Part shown: positions 20,634-31,960 of the stretch, piece after piece
How positions within the stretch are numbered: position 1 is the stretch's first letter
Layout of the letters: the number at the start of each line of letters is the position of its first letter
From: Adiantum capillus-veneris
Taxonomy: Eukaryota > Streptophyta > Polypodiopsida > Polypodiales > Pteridaceae
Reading direction: 5' to 3'
Assembly (NCBI GenBank): GCA_014529385.2
Contig: CM043967.1
Location: 135,543,182-135,607,181 of the forward strand
DNA: 64,000 nucleotides
The notes under the pieces: generated by a model
What the model saw: the letters and a program-made list of their open reading frames with translations, nothing else
Database searches by the model: none
Told to the model about the DNA's origin: nothing
Position numbers and translations under genes: made by a program

Positions 20634-21263
20634 ATGGCATCTTCTCAAAGTGAGACTCTTTACAACATAAAGAAGCTGGATGGCACAAACTTTCCATTCT
20701 GGAAGAAGCAGATTTGGCAGGTTTTGGTGCAGAAAAAACAAGTGAAGCCACTGAAGCTCAAAGGGGAGAGACCAGAAGGTATGGCTGAAGATGAGTGGGA
20801 AGAGCTTGACGAGTTAGCTTGTTCCACAATCATGCTGACACTGGCAGAAAATGTTTACTTCAACGTAGCAGAAGAGACTACAGCGTATGGCGTATGGCAA
20901 AAGCTATGTGGTATGTACGAGAAACAAAGTGCTGCTTCTCAGATTTACTGGCTCAAGAAATTGGTGGATTTGAAGATGAAGGAAGGGACAGCCATGTCAA
21001 ATCATCTGAATGAATTTCACACAATTTTCAGCCAATTAACAGCACAGGAGATAGACTTTCCAGATTCAGTGAAGGCTATGTTTCTCTTAATCACTTTGCC
21101 AGGCAGTTGGGATACTTTTCGTACAGCGTTAAGTAATTCTGTCGCGCCAGAAGGTCTTACAAGTGCCAATGTAGAAGGCAGCTTGCTCACAGAGGAAGTG
21201 AACAGGAAGAACATTGACAAAGGCAAAGGCAATAGTGCTTTGGTCGTTCGAGGGAGACAATAG
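20634..21263 (+). CDS. gag of Copia-2, up to an in-frame TAG
   Basis: ATG at 20634 starts MASSQSETLYNIKKLDGTNF, a typical copia gag opening, followed by FPFWKKQIWQVL and the conserved helical region (YGVWQKLCGMYEK, LKKLVDLKM, HLNEFHTIFSQL, LPGSWDTF). About 209 codons precede a TAG at 21261-21263 directly after CAA. The same frame continues on the far side into the zinc knuckle, so the TAG sits inside gag, before its nucleic-acid-binding part. It is either a C-to-T mutation of a CAG or a read-through stop; mutation is simpler. Confidence 0.9.
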   Translation: MASSQSETLYNIKKLDGTNFPFWKKQIWQVLVQKKQVKPLKLKGERPEGMAEDEWEELDELACSTIMLTLAENVYFNVAEETTAYGVWQKLCGMYEKQSAASQIYWLKKLVDLKMKEGTAMSNHLNEFHTIFSQLTAQEIDFPDSVKAMFLLITLPGSWDTFRTALSNSVAPEGLTSANVEGSLLTEEVNRKNIDKGKGNSALVVRGRQ

Positions 21264-24200
21264 TTTAAAGAGAAGAAGGGTAAGAAGGCACAAAACCGAA
21301 GTAAGTCTCGTGATTCGAAGTCAAAGGATGACATAGAATGCTACCATTGTGGCAAGAAGGGTCACATGAAGCGAGACTGTACGAAGTGGAAACAAGAAAA
21401 AGGAAAAACAAAGAGTTCTGAGCAAGATGAAAAGAAGAGTTCAGTGAAGATTGAAGAGGTGAATGTCACAGGATCTGGTTCAGACAGTGATTCTGGTATA
21501 GCAGCTGGTGACATCTTCCTTACAAGCAATCTTGATTCTATTTTCTTGACTGCAGAGGATGGACATGCTATGAGTGATTGGATTATCGACTCAGGGGCAT
21601 CTTTACATGTTTCTCCGCACAAAGACTGGTTTACATCATATGTGGCTACTAAAGATTATGTCAGACTTGGCAATGAGCAGGTTTGTGACATACTTGGAGT
21701 GGGAGATCTGCAGTTGAAGTTTCAGAATGGCTCTTCTTTATGGCTCAAGAATGTCAGACATGTTCCAGCAATCCGAAAGAGCTTGATTAGTACAGGGAAG
21801 TTGGATGATGCGGGTTATGTGACAGTTTTTGGGAACAGCGCTTGGAAGATCTCCAAAGGTTCGATGACTGTAGCACATGGCAGCAAGTCAGGAACTCTGT
21901 ACACTTTACATGTTTCAGAGGTTAAAAACCATGTAATTAATGTGATTGAGCAGCCAAGTGTGTCACTGTGGCATCGTAGGTTGGGACATATGTCAAAAAG
22001 AGGAATGGAAATACTTTCTCATTATGGTTATTTGCCTGGATTTTCATTTCAAGATTTCGAGTTTTGTGAGCATTGTGTTTATGGTAAGCAAACACAAGAA
22101 CCGCACAGATCAAAGAGGAATCGTAGGGACGAACGGTTAGCTCTTGTACAAAGTGACCTATGCGGACCAATGCCTAGTTTGTCACTAGGGGGAGCAGCGT
22201 ACTTTTGTACATTCATAGATGACTATTCTCGCAAAGTATGGGTTTACTTCTTGAAGCACAAGGATGAGGTGCTCAAGGTCTTTAAGACATTCTTGCAGCT
22301 GGTGGAGAATCAGAGTGGTCAGAAGCTGAAGTGCTTGAGAACTGACAATGGTGGAGAGTACGTTTCCAAAGCTTTTCAAGACTTTTGTGAAGTAAAAGGG
22401 ATTAAGCGGGAACTTACTGCACCATATAATCCTTCACAGAATGGGGTTGCAGAACGTATGAATAGGACCATACAAGAGAAGGTCAGAAGCATGTTGTCAA
22501 ATGCTGAGTTGCCTGATGGATTTTGGGCGGAAGCAGTGGCTACAGCAGTCCATTTGATCAACAGGTCTCCTAGTAGGGTTCAGGATAAGAGTGCAGTGGC
22601 CGAGATGCTATGGACAGGCAAGGCACCTTCGTATAAGCATCTCAGAGTCTTTGGTTGTGAAGCTTATAGCCATATTCCTAAGGAGTTCAGAAATAAGTTA
22701 GAACCAAAGAGCAAGAAGTGTATATTTCTTGGCTACGGAGAATCGGGCGAGATGGGTTACCGGCTTTGGGATCCTGAGTCCAGAAAGCTTATTCGTAGCA
22801 ATGATGTGCATTTCAATGAAGCCAAGTTTCACGCTAAGCCAAAGAAGACAGAGGAGATCAGAAGAGTTGTCTTCAGGGAAGATGGACCTAGTGCTAGCAC
22901 ATCAAGACAGCATAGTCAGGCTCAGGAACAACCTATAGTGGCTAGAGAGGCAGAATCAGTTGTGGTGAGACGTTCTGAGCGTGTCTCCAAACCACCTGAT
23001 CGTTATGTGCCATCTCTAAATTATGTCATGCTCACAGATTGCGGAGAACCATCTTGTTACAAGGAAGAATTACAAGTGGTTGACTCGAAAAAATGGCAGT
23101 TGGCCATGCAGTCAGAGATGAAAGCTCTGCATAAAAACCAGACATGGAAGTTGGTTAAATTACCACAGGGCAAAAAGGCTCTACCTTGTAAATGGGTTTA
23201 CAGGTATAAGATCACCGCTCATGATAGTCAGCCAAAGTACAAAGCAAGGCTTGTTGCCAAGGGCTTTAAGCAAGAACAAGGCATTGACTTTGATGAAGTC
23301 TTCTCTCCAGTGGTCAAGATGACTACATTGAGATGCTTTCTTGCATTGGTTGCTATATTGGATTTGGTGTTGCACCAAATGGATGTCAAGACAGCGTTCT
23401 TGCATGGTGATTTAGATGTGGAAATTTACATGCAGCAGCCAGAAGGGTTTGTTGAGAAAGGCATGGAACATTTGGTATGCCAGTTGTTAAAGAGTCTTTA
23501 TGGCTTAAAACAATCACCGAGGGCATGGTACCATAAGTTCCACCAGTTTATGCTTTCTCAAGGCTACAAACGTAGTGAGTTCGATCACTGTCTATATACA
23601 AAGAAGGCTAAGGATGGCAGTTGGCTGATCCTTATTTTGTATGTGGATGACATGTTGATTGCTGGCAAACACTTGGAAGAAATTTTAGCTTTGAAGTCAA
23701 AGATGGCAAAATCGTTTGACATGAAAGACATGGGTGAGGCAAGTCATATACTTGGTATGCACATTGAGAGAGACAGATCAAAGAAGTTGATTTGGTTATC
23801 TCAAACAGAGTATATTGACAAGGTTTTGCAACGTTTCAATATGGACAAGGGAAAGGCATTGAGTGTTCCATTGCCACCATATGTGAAACTTAGCAAACAA
23901 GATTGTCCTGTGTCTGAGGAAGAAAAGGCTGAAATGGATAAGATTCCATATGCGTCTGCAGTGGGTAGTTTGATGTATGCAATGATTTCTACACGTCCGG
24001 ATATTGCATTTGCAGTGGGAGTGGTTAGCAGATATATGTCAAATCCCGGCAAGAAACATTGGGAGGCAGTGAAAGGTATCATGAGATACTTAAAACATAC
24101 AAAGAGTATGCACATATGCTATGGTAGTCAGGATTTGAGTGTCAGAGGATACACTGACTCAGATTATGCAGGAGACTTGGATAAGAGGAGATCTACATCA

Positions 24201-24599
24201 GGGTATGTCTTTACATTGGCTGGATGTGCCATATCATGGCGATCTCGATTACAAGATTGTGTTACGCAGTCTACTACAGAAGCTGAGTATGTTGCAGCAA
24301 ATGAGGCATGCAAAGAAGCTATTTGGCTTGGTAGATTGGTTGCAGACTTGGGAATCAAAGTAGATATGCCAGAGTTATATTGTGATAGTCAAAGTGCTAT
24401 ACAATTGGCAAAGAATCCAGTGTTCCATTCGAAGACTAAGCATATTGATGTCAAATATCACTTCATTAGGGAAGTACTTGAAGACAAGCAGATACAACTG
24501 CTGAAGATCCACACCAAGGACAATCCTGCTGATCTACTCACAAAGGGACTTCCAGGAGAGGGCTTTGTGCATTGTCGTGAGTTATTGGGCATTGGATAG
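21264..24599 (+). CDS. Copia-2 polyprotein: zinc knuckle, protease, integrase, RT, RNase H
   Basis: Open for over 1,100 codons after the TAG. In order: CCHC knuckle CYHCGKKGHMKRDC (21339-21380); aspartic protease with DSGA at 21588-21599; the WHRRLGHM zinc-binding region near 21970; integrase core with a first Asp in QSDLCGP, a second in RTDNGGEY (near 22340) and Glu in NGVAERMNRT (near 22450); RT with MDVKTAFLHG, LYGLKQSPRAWY and YVDD at 23640-23651; RNase H from about 24139 (GYTDSDYAGD, TEAEYVA, CDSQSA, TKHIDVKYHF) to TAG at 24597-24599. All catalytic motifs look intact. With the upstream gag this is a normal-length copia polyprotein. Confidence 0.95.
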   Translation, partial: FKEKKGKKAQNRSKSRDSKSKDDIECYHCGKKGHMKRDCTKWKQEKGKTKSSEQDEKKSSVKIEEVNVTGSGSDSDSGIAAGDIFLTSNLDSIFLTAEDGHAMSDWIIDSGASLHVSPHKDWFTSYVATKDYVRLGNEQVCDILGVGDLQLKFQNGSSLWLKNVRHVPAIRKSLISTGKLDDAGYVTVFGNSAWKISKGSMTVAHGSKSGTLYTLHVSEVKNHVINVIEQPSVSLWHRRLGHMSKRGMEILSHYGYLPGFSFQDFEFCEHCVYGKQTQEPHRSKRNRRDERLALVQSDLCGPMPSLSLGGAAYFCTFIDDYSRKVWVYFLKHKDEVLKVFKTFLQLVENQSGQKLKCLRTDNGGEYVSKAFQDFCEVKGIKRELTAPYNPSQNGVAERMNRTIQEKVRSMLSNAELPDGFWAEAVATAVHLINRSPSRVQDKSAVAEMLWTGKAPSYKHLRVFGCEAYSHIPKEFRNKLEPKSKKCIFLGYGESGEMGYRLWDPESRKLIRSNDVHFNEAKFHAKPKKTEEIRRVVFREDGPSASTSRQHSQAQEQPIVAREAESVVVRRSERVSKPPDRYVPSLNYVMLTDCGEPSCYKEELQVVDSKKWQLAMQSEMKALHKNQTWKLVKLPQGKKALPCKWVYRYKITAHDSQPKYKARLVAKGFKQEQGIDFDEVFSPVVKMTTLRCFLALVAILDLVLHQMDVKTAFLHGDLDVEIYMQQPEGFVEKGMEHLVCQLLKSLYGLKQSPRAWYHKFHQFMLSQGYKRSEFDHCLYTKKAKDGSWLILILYVDDMLIAGKHLEEILALKSKMAKSFDMKDMGEASHILGMHIERDRSKKLIWLSQTEYIDKVLQRFNMDKGKALSVPLPPYVKLSKQDCPVSEEEKAEMDKIPYASAVGSLMYAMISTRPDIAFAVGVVSRYMSNPGKKHWEAVKGIMRYLKHTKSMHICYGSQDLSVRGYTDSDYAGDLDKRRSTSGYVFTLAGCAISWRSRLQDCVTQSTTEAEYVAANEACKEAIWLGRLVADLGIKVDMPELYCDSQSAIQLAKNPVFHSKTKHIDVKYHFIREVLEDKQIQLLKIHTKDNPADLLTKGLPGEGFVHCRELLGIG

Positions 24600-24670
24600 A
24601 TGGCAGCCATGTAAATCTTTGTACATTTGTGTTCATAGATTTACAGTTACTTAAAGTGCCACATTGGACT

Positions 24671-24683
24671 TTAAGTGGGAGGT
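24671..24683 (+). other. polypurine tract of Copia-2
   Basis: TTAAGTGGGAGGT immediately precedes the 3' LTR; AAGTGGGAG is a common copia tract. Confidence 0.85.
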
Positions 24684-24905
24684 TGTTGGGATTAAAGCCC
24701 AAGTGGCCTCTTATGCGGATATGGCTGGCCGTCCGCCTAACTCACTTTCCTTCTAACTCTTTGTATATACTAACTTATACTTGGTGAATACTAAGGCATT
24801 TTGGGAGATAACCCTTCTAACAGTTCTCTGCGTACTGTACTGTGTAAGCTCACTGTGTGTGTGTGTGTGTGAGAGAGTCGACCCACACTCTGCTCCGCGA
24901 CTTCA
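24684..24905 (+). repeat. 3' LTR of Copia-2
   Basis: 222 bp, partner of 19348-19567. It is followed by the TTAGG target duplication at 24906-24910. Confidence 0.96.
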
Positions 24906-24910
24906 TTAGG

Positions 24911-25699
24911 TATGTTAAATATCACAAATCAAGTTCTCATAGAAAGGATAGGAGTGGTCAATAAGCAAGAAGTCATCAACACACTCAAATCTAGAATAAT
25001 GAGAAGGTAAAACTACTTCATGACATAATGGAATATAGAAGAGATAAGACTAATGAAGAAAGTAGAGAAATACTTCTCTAATTACAGTGGATTAGCACTA
25101 GCCTTCCAAGCATGCACATTAAGCTCAAGGCTAGACTATCCCCAGAAAGTGAACACTCAAGAGCCATCTGCAAGCGGACAACTTTGGTAAAACCCCTATA
25201 TATCACTCATATTAGGGAATATGACCTCCCTTCTACGCTTATACGCCAATTAATGAAGAAAAATATCATACCTCTATCTTACATATAAAATTTAGGTCTC
25301 ACGTGATCTAACAAAGAGTGTATAGCATAGTGACTGTCAATGTACTAAGGAACCACTTTTGTTGATAACTAGATGTACTCTCAATGTGTCTTAATTTGAA
25401 TTTCAAACTATATGCACGATCAACCTAAACCCTGGCTACTCATCCAATTCTGACCCATCCAAAGCTGGTGTAAATCAACCTTTGAACTGCTCCAAATCAG
25501 CCCTTATCTATGACCTTCTTGATGAAAAATTTTATGTGTGACCCAATAAAAAACTTTCCCTAAATTCATCCGAGTTCTAGTGCACATTGGTGGCCAATTG
25601 TTACAAGTAATCAACCTGGGTCAACCCCCTCCCCCCCCCCCAATATATATGATACCCCCCTTCCTTATTTTTAAGCTTGGGAGATAAATTATTGGGGGT
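24911..25699. other. stretch without recognised gene
   Basis: Flank of the Copia-2 insertion. It has a C-rich run near 25626-25642. No coding similarity was seen. Confidence 0.4.
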
Positions 25700-26060
25700 C
25701 TGTCCCTAACTTATACACTTATATAACTTGTAAAAAAACCCCCCTCCCCTGCACTTACATGGTGTGGTAAGTTTTCCATGGTGAATCACCCGGGCTCAAG
25801 AGAGAGCTCTCAAGAATTGATATTCAAGAATGAATCTCAAAGAATGAAGCCTCTTTGCATAAAGGATCTCTTATAAAGGCTTGCACCACAATCCTTTCTA
25901 CTATGGGATTAAGTTTGAGCCCTCTAGCTAGCATATACAATTTGGAACTCCCAATAAGCCCAACACCTTATACAATGTAAATAGGAAATATTTTGCACAT
26001 CCATAGCAAATCTGTCGCTTGATTCATAATTGGTGTTGCATGTGTTAGCCACTGCTAGCA
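25700..26060 (-). repeat. 3' LTR (partial definition) of a minus-strand gypsy-type element
   Basis: Reading the minus strand, a purine tract AGGAAGGGGGGAA (26073-26061) leads into TGCTAGCAGTGG starting at 26060, the usual junction of polypurine tract and 3' LTR. A TTTATAAG TATA-like motif lies near 25870-25878. The left end was not defined because no second copy is in the window. It may belong to the minus-strand gypsy remnant at 32.3-34.9 kb. Confidence 0.45.
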
Positions 26061-27124
26061 TTCCCCCCTTCCTAATTTGATGCATGTCCTCGTGTGCTGT
26101 TGAAGCAGAGCACGGAGACATGGGTGAAAGCACGTCCACGGAGGAATGTTGCAAGAAATGAGTATCAAAGGGCAAAAAGGATCAATAAAACATGAAGTAC
26201 AGTGAACAATCATGCAAAGTGAATTTTTTGCTTCTAAAATATGGGTCAATCATAATCAAAAACTAAACAACATAAAGCAAAAAAACACTTAAGCTATCAT
26301 GAAGATTAAACCACTTGAAATTTTTATTTTATGCATGAAATACAAGCAATCAAATATGACCCTAGGCTAATGCAAATTCATAAACCTACTAGCCTAAAAA
26401 CTATATGACCAATCTTAATAGGGCATTCAAGTCTATCATGTCTACGGGCTATAAAAAAGCTCCTATCCATTAGTACATTGTCACAGCTTTTTGAAGCTCA
26501 AGAAAGTTTTTTCTTTCATTCATAGAACAAATTCAAGAACAATACAAGGCTACCACCCCGAGGCAAGTCCAGGTAAAACTCGCGGCTCCTTGAACCCTCA
26601 AGGAGATGTTCCAAGGAACTACTAGCCTACCAAGGTGACGGCTAACCCCTATCATCCCAGGGCATCGGTTTAGGGCCTTGACCAAGTGAGCCAAGGTGAT
26701 TCCCCTTGCTTGACAAGTGCCAATCATTCATTCAAAATAAAGTATGATTGTTAGTGCTATGGAACATTTTTCTCAAGCATTGAAATGCACAATCATGCAC
26801 ACTTTCTCCAAAGCATTAATGCAATGTCAATGTAGCTCAAAATGAAGCTCATAGACATGTCAAAAAGAATTTTCCTTTTAGTGCAATTGGATGAATTTAC
26901 AATATACTATCAGGCTCACCGTTGTGCATGGACATTGCAATCCAATCCAATCATGTTAATTACACTTCAAAAGGCATAATATCAAGCACAAAATCCACTT
27001 TCAAGTCTTAAAGTTAAAACCAGATTTTTAAGATTCAAGTTTTCCTCTTTTATGACCTATATCATCTCCAACATTAAGGCGGAAGCTATGGGGGAAACAA
27101 GGAATGAGACAAGATAGAGGGTAT
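26061..27124. other. stretch without recognised gene, left flank of Copia-3
   Basis: Nothing coding was recognised. The last five bases (27120-27124, GGTAT) are the Copia-3 target duplication. Confidence 0.4.
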
Positions 27125-27448
27125 TGTAAAGAATGAGGATGCAAGAGAGCTACACAAGACAAGCACAAAGCACACAGAGATGGAAAGCTTCTTCTTCTTC
27201 TTCGCTTAAAAAAGAGAGTACAAAATGACTAAATGCTAAAGCTGAAAAGTAGCACATATGTACATGCGGTCACTAAGTGTGAACTCGCTAGAAGTGTACT
27301 AGGTTGGCACTATAAGTGTAGTCCAACTGTAGAATCACTCGCAGAGATCCTCCGCGTCGATCACCTAACACGCCAGTGAGTAAATGCCGTAAGCGGCCAA
27401 GACCCGTAGTGGATTCCAGCTCAAGATGTAGAGCTCGACATCTCAACA
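27125..27448 (-). repeat. 3' LTR of Copia-3
   Basis: 324 bp; on the plus strand it reads TGTAAAGAATGAGG to TCTCAACA. The minus-strand polypurine tract GCTTGAGGGGGAG abuts it at 27449-27461. Confidence 0.95.
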
Positions 27449-28000
27449 CTCCCCCTCAAGCTATGCATGTCGCAGATTCCAAGCATAGTCCGGAAACGTC
27501 GAAGCTTCTCAGCTCCAAGGGCCTTGGTAAAGATATCCGCTATCTGTTCCTCTCTGCTGACGTAGACCAAGTCGATGTCGCCCGCCAACACGCACTCTCG
27601 AACGTAGTGGTAATGGACCTCTATGTGCTTGGTCCGAGCATGGAACACTGGGTTCCTAGCCAACTGCATGCTACTGAGGTTGTCACAATGGATGAAAATA
27701 TACTGGTCCACCTGCACTCCCAAGTCCTCAAGTAATGTGCGTAGCCAAGCTACCTCGCATGCCGCAACTGTTGCACCTTTGTACTCGGCCTCTCTGCTCG
27801 ATAAAGCAACCGTAGGCTGCTTTTTGCTGCTCCAAGTAACAACAGCACTCCCAAAAGAGAACATGAAGCCACTCGTAGATCTCCTATCAACAATGCTACC
27901 TGTCCAATCTGCATCTGTATACCCATACAATGCTAATGACACATCTGCTGCATAGAACAATGCATAGTCAAGAGTCCCTTGCACGTACCAAAGTGTGCAT
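27449..28000 (-). pseudogene. RNase H of Copia-3
   Basis: This frame contains YGYTDADWTGSIVDRRSTSG, SSREAEYKG, HCDNLSSMQLARNP and TKHIEVHYHYVRE, the copia RNase H core, and ends near the polypurine tract. It is separated from RT by a TGA at 28000-27998 in the same frame. The C-terminal residues run over the polypurine tract into the LTR. Confidence 0.9.
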
Positions 28001-29162
28001 CATACTCCATCCAAATGTGGCTTCCTCGGAAGCTGCATGAACTGACTCTCCAAGTCTACTGTGTAGCTCAAGTCTGGCCTCATGATAGTTAAGTAGATTA
28101 GACTACCCACAATCTTCCTGTACATGTTGACATCCTCAACAACATCACCCTTCTTTGCACTCAGCTTTGCATTCACATCCAAGGGAATAGAAATTGGCTT
28201 ACAATTAGCCATACCATACTTTGACAACATGTCCAAAGCATACTGTCTCTGTGTGACAGCCATACACCCTCTGGAGTCCTGATCACCTCAATGCCAAGAA
28301 AGTAGCGCAACTCGCCCAAATCTTTCATTTCAAACTCTTGTTTGAGAAGACCCTTCACATGGTCAATCTCCATAGCATTGTCACCCACAATAATAAGGTC
28401 ATCTACATATATCGTAATGACCACAATCCCCATATCACTCTCACGTACATAGAGTGAATGATCAGCATGAGCTCTCCTAAAACCAATACTGACAAGATAT
28501 TTGGCAATCCTGTCATACCATGCTCTACATCCCTGCTTCAAACCATACAAAGCTTTGAGAAGCCTGCATACATAATCTGGGTAACCTGGATCGACATAAC
28601 CAGGTGGCTGATCCATATACACTTCCTCTTGCAACTCACCATTCAAGAAGGAATTCTTTACATCCATTTGATGCATAATCCATCCTCTAGATGCAGCCAC
28701 TGCTATGATAGCTCTCACAGTCGTCATCTTTGCCACTGGAGCAAAGGTATCATCATAGTCTATGCCATACGTTTGTGCATAACCCTTTGCGACCAGCCTT
28801 GCCTTGTGACGCTCAATGTTACCATCAGCCTTATGCTTGGTTTTATACACCCATTTATAGCCAATAGCTTTCTTGCCACTTGGCAATGACACCAACTCCC
28901 ATGTGTCGTTTGCTTCCAATGTAGCCATCTCTTCATTCATTGAATCATCCCAATGCACATTTCCAACTACATCCTCAAAACATGTGGGCTCCACATCCTG
29001 TATCACCTTGGCCATGTAGGCTTGGTGATGCGCTAGATACCCATCATAAGTCAATTTTTGAACTGGATTTCTGACTCTGTTAGATCTGCGCGGTCCTGGG
29101 TCACTCCTTTTCCCTCTAGCATCTTCTTGTACTTTCCTTACACCAGGTGTCCTGACAGCCAT
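28001..29162 (-). pseudogene. reverse transcriptase of Copia-3
   Basis: The main frame (29162 down to about 28263) has WELVSLPSGKKAIGYKWVYK, KARLVAKGYAQ, MDVKNSFLNGELQEEVYMDQ, LYGLKQGCRAWY and YVDD in ITIYVDDLIIVG. A frameshift at about 28263 moves the remainder (QRQYALDMLSKYGMANCKPI; GSLIYLTIMRPDLSY) into the RNase H frame. The catalytic box is intact. Confidence 0.92.
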
Positions 29163-29203
29163 AATTCCAAATTCCTCATCAAGACTTTGTTCACAGAACC
29201 ATC

Positions 29204-30820
29204 TTAATCCATGTCTATATGTGAAAAACCTGATGATGCATCAGCCATAAAGGGAGGTTCATCAACCTTTTCCTTTTCTTTTCGTGATACATTCCTTGTA
29301 CCTTCTGATGGAGTAACCTGTGTACGTAGTCTACCATTCCATGGCTTCTCAACAGAGCCACGAGAAGAGGACTCTTGTGGTCCACTCAAAACCTGTGACT
29401 GTGGCCTCACATTTTGTACAACCACATCATCTTTTACATCAGCCCCAATAGTGCCATGTGCATTACTGTACAAGCTGCTCATCTCATCAAATACTACATC
29501 TCTGCTCACTCGTAATTCTCGTGTAGTAGGATTGTAGCACCTGTATCCCTTTTGTTCAAGGGAATATTCCACAAGAATATATTTCTCTTCTTTAGGATCC
29601 AATTTCCTACGCAACTCATCTGGTACATGCACGTAAGCTATGCAGCCAAACACTTTCAAGTGTGCCAAATTAGGCTTTGTACCTATAAACTTTTCCTCAG
29701 GTGTTACATCATGCACCGCAGTTGTAGGTGTCCTGTTCATAATGTACACAACTGTATTTACAGATTCATCCCAGAAATGATGAGGCTTGTTCTTCTCATT
29801 CATCAATGCATGTGCAACCTTTGCAATGTGCCTGTTTTTCCTTTCTGCGACCCCATTCTGCTGTGGAGTATATCTGCATGTAAACTGCCTGCTTATACCA
29901 TGCATTCGTAGAAAATCTGAAAAATCATTGGAGAAGTACTCTCCCCCTCCATCTGACCTCAATGTCTTGATTTGCATATCTGTCTCCTTCTCAATCACGA
30001 CTTTGAAGTCCTGAAAGTGACCAAAAACTTCACTTTTGTTACGCATGAAGTAGATCCATACTTTCCTTGTATGGTCATCAATGAAAGAGACATAATACCT
30101 GCAACCATGTATACTTGCAGTATTGGTTGGACCCCAAACATCTGTGTGCACCACCTCAAGTGGCTTTTTACATATATTGCGCTCATGTGGAAATGAGCCC
30201 TTTGACTGTTTTCCAAACCGGCATGCTGTACACACTTTATGCATACCATCCACCTTGAATTTGGGCAAACCTTTTACAATCTGTTTTGATTTCATGCTGC
30301 GCAATCTCTGCTCATTGACATGGCCAATACGTTTGTGCCAAATGTCAACATCAACCACAACACCTGTGTCCTGTGCAAATAATGCAGCTTTTACCTCAGG
30401 CATGTCTACATTCAGCGTAAACATTCTGCCCACACATTTTCCCTCTATGATCAGCTTACAGCCATTCTGGAAATCTTCTACATAACAGCCATTGAGATTG
30501 AAGCAAACCTGCAGACCCTGCTCAACCATTTGTCCAACAGAAACAAGATTCGTTGTAATGTTTGGGACATGAAGTACATCTGCTAAGTACTTTGATTTCC
30601 CATTCTTTGTATTTAGAGGTATGTCCCCTACATGAGCAATGGGGTGAGCTGTGTCATCTCCTGTCTGCACATAGCCTGACACATTTGGTTTGCGCATATC
30701 TCTAAACCACTCTCCACGAGACGTCATGTGATTAGAGGCACCTGAATCCACATACCAAACATCATCTTGGGTGGAATTGTTTGCAGTCATTGTATTCATT
30801 ACATGCTGCATAACAAACAT
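29204..30820 (-). pseudogene. protease and integrase of Copia-3
   Basis: A 538-codon open frame. The aspartic protease has YVDSGASNHM near its start. GAG-pre-integrase has IWHKRIGHVNEQRL and a CTACRFGKQ zinc-binding end. The integrase core has a first Asp in VVHTDVWGP, a second in LRSDGGGEY and Glu in NGVAERKNR. The C-terminal domain includes VFGCIAYVHVP and a KGYRCYNP tail. Frameshifts near 30830 (from gag) and between 29204 and 29162 (to RT) break the polyprotein. This segment itself is intact. Confidence 0.93.
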
Positions 30821-30836
30821 GCGCTTGCTTCTGCTG

Positions 30837-31680
30837 TCATCTCTGCATCTCTGCTAGTAGATGCATAGTTTCCCTGTTCTCTCTTTCCACTTGCTTTTCC
30901 CTTTGGACAGTCACGTGACATGTGACCTTTTTCACCACAAGTCCAACATTCTCTGCTATCTGCAGTATGTTGCTGCCTGCTTGATTTTGCACCACAACCT
31001 CTTTGACTCCCCCTACCTTGAGACTGGTTTCCCCTGCCACCTGTATTGTTTTGATTTGATTGATCTTCTTAAAATTGGCCCCTGCAACCACTTGAGCCTC
31101 GACCACAACCTCTACCTCTATTGGAGTTATAATAGAAGGCCTTTTCGGACCTATTTCTGCCATGAGAAGAAGATGTGTCAAGACCAAGGTTATTCTCCTC
31201 AAGAATAAGCATAGAAATCAAATCTTGGAACACAGGGATGTTGTCTCTTGTATTCATGGAAGACATGAAATGTACATACTCATCTCCTAGACCATCCAAG
31301 CATGCACGGAAAATTTCATTGTCTTCCACGGAAACTTTAATAGATCCAAGAGCCTCAATGATACTTTTGATCTTCAAGGCATAATTATTGATGGAGAGGT
31401 TGTTCCTCTTAACTTGATTTAGATAGCCCATCATGCCATCTGTGATGCTCATAGAAAGCCAATACATCACTTTTCTCTGGCCTTGTTGCCAGTCCCTCAA
31501 AGATTTTCTTTGTTCTGCTGTAGCATTTGCCTCGGGAATCTCTGGTTCCTTTTCATTGTCTCCTTCTACATAGTCCCAATAACCTTTTCCTTATAGGAAA
31601 TTAGTTATTCTGAACTTCCATGCAGGGTAGTTATTTTTCTCAAGATTCTCAGTGACAATATGACTGAAACCATGAGACAT
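30837..31680 (-). pseudogene. gag of Copia-3
   Basis: The likely start is the ATG at 31680 (MSHGFSHIVTENLEKNNYPA). In-frame TAA stops occur at codon 30 (31593-31591) and codon 204 (31071-31069). Between them the copia gag core is readable (WQQGQRKVMYWLSMSI, ILEENNLGLD). After the second stop the same frame holds the zinc knuckle CWTCGEKGHMSRDC at about 30948-30907. Arg/Gly/Gln-rich sequence precedes the knuckle. A frameshift near 30830 disconnects it from protease. Confidence 0.88.
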
Positions 31681-31948
31681 CTTGAAGCACTAAGACAAAA
31701 TAGTTGCAATCTGCAAAAACCTGCAAATCTGTTGAACCTGCTATCGTGGTACCTGTAACACTTTCTACACTCAACGAGTGTCCACAATCAAGCATACATA
31801 CAACCACTGTACTTGTACAGTAAATCTCTGTATACTTGCACTTTGGAGACCTGTTCAGAAACTTGTACAGAAACTCGCATGTCGTCGTGGATTGCGAACG
31901 AAGAGATTGTGATGCTCCTGCTCTCTTAGCCTCTCTTACCTACACTAG

Positions 31949-31960
31949 GCTCTGATACAA
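31949..31960 (-). other. primer binding site of Copia-3
   Basis: The minus strand reads TTGTATCAGAGC next to the 5' LTR, one base off the standard initiator-Met site TGGTATCAGAGC. Confidence 0.85.

Larger units (their letters stand above)
19348..24905 (+). mobile_element. Copia-2: full-length Ty1/copia retrotransposon
   Basis: A 5558-bp element with LTRs 19348-19567 and 24684-24905 (TG...CA), an initiator-Met-type primer site, gag-pol in one frame, a polypurine tract, and a perfect 5-bp target duplication TTAGG at 19343-19347 and 24906-24910. The LTRs differ by about five substitutions and the length of a GT run. The gag-pol frame is interrupted by a single TAG. It is the youngest-looking and best-preserved element here. 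Confidence 0.97.
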
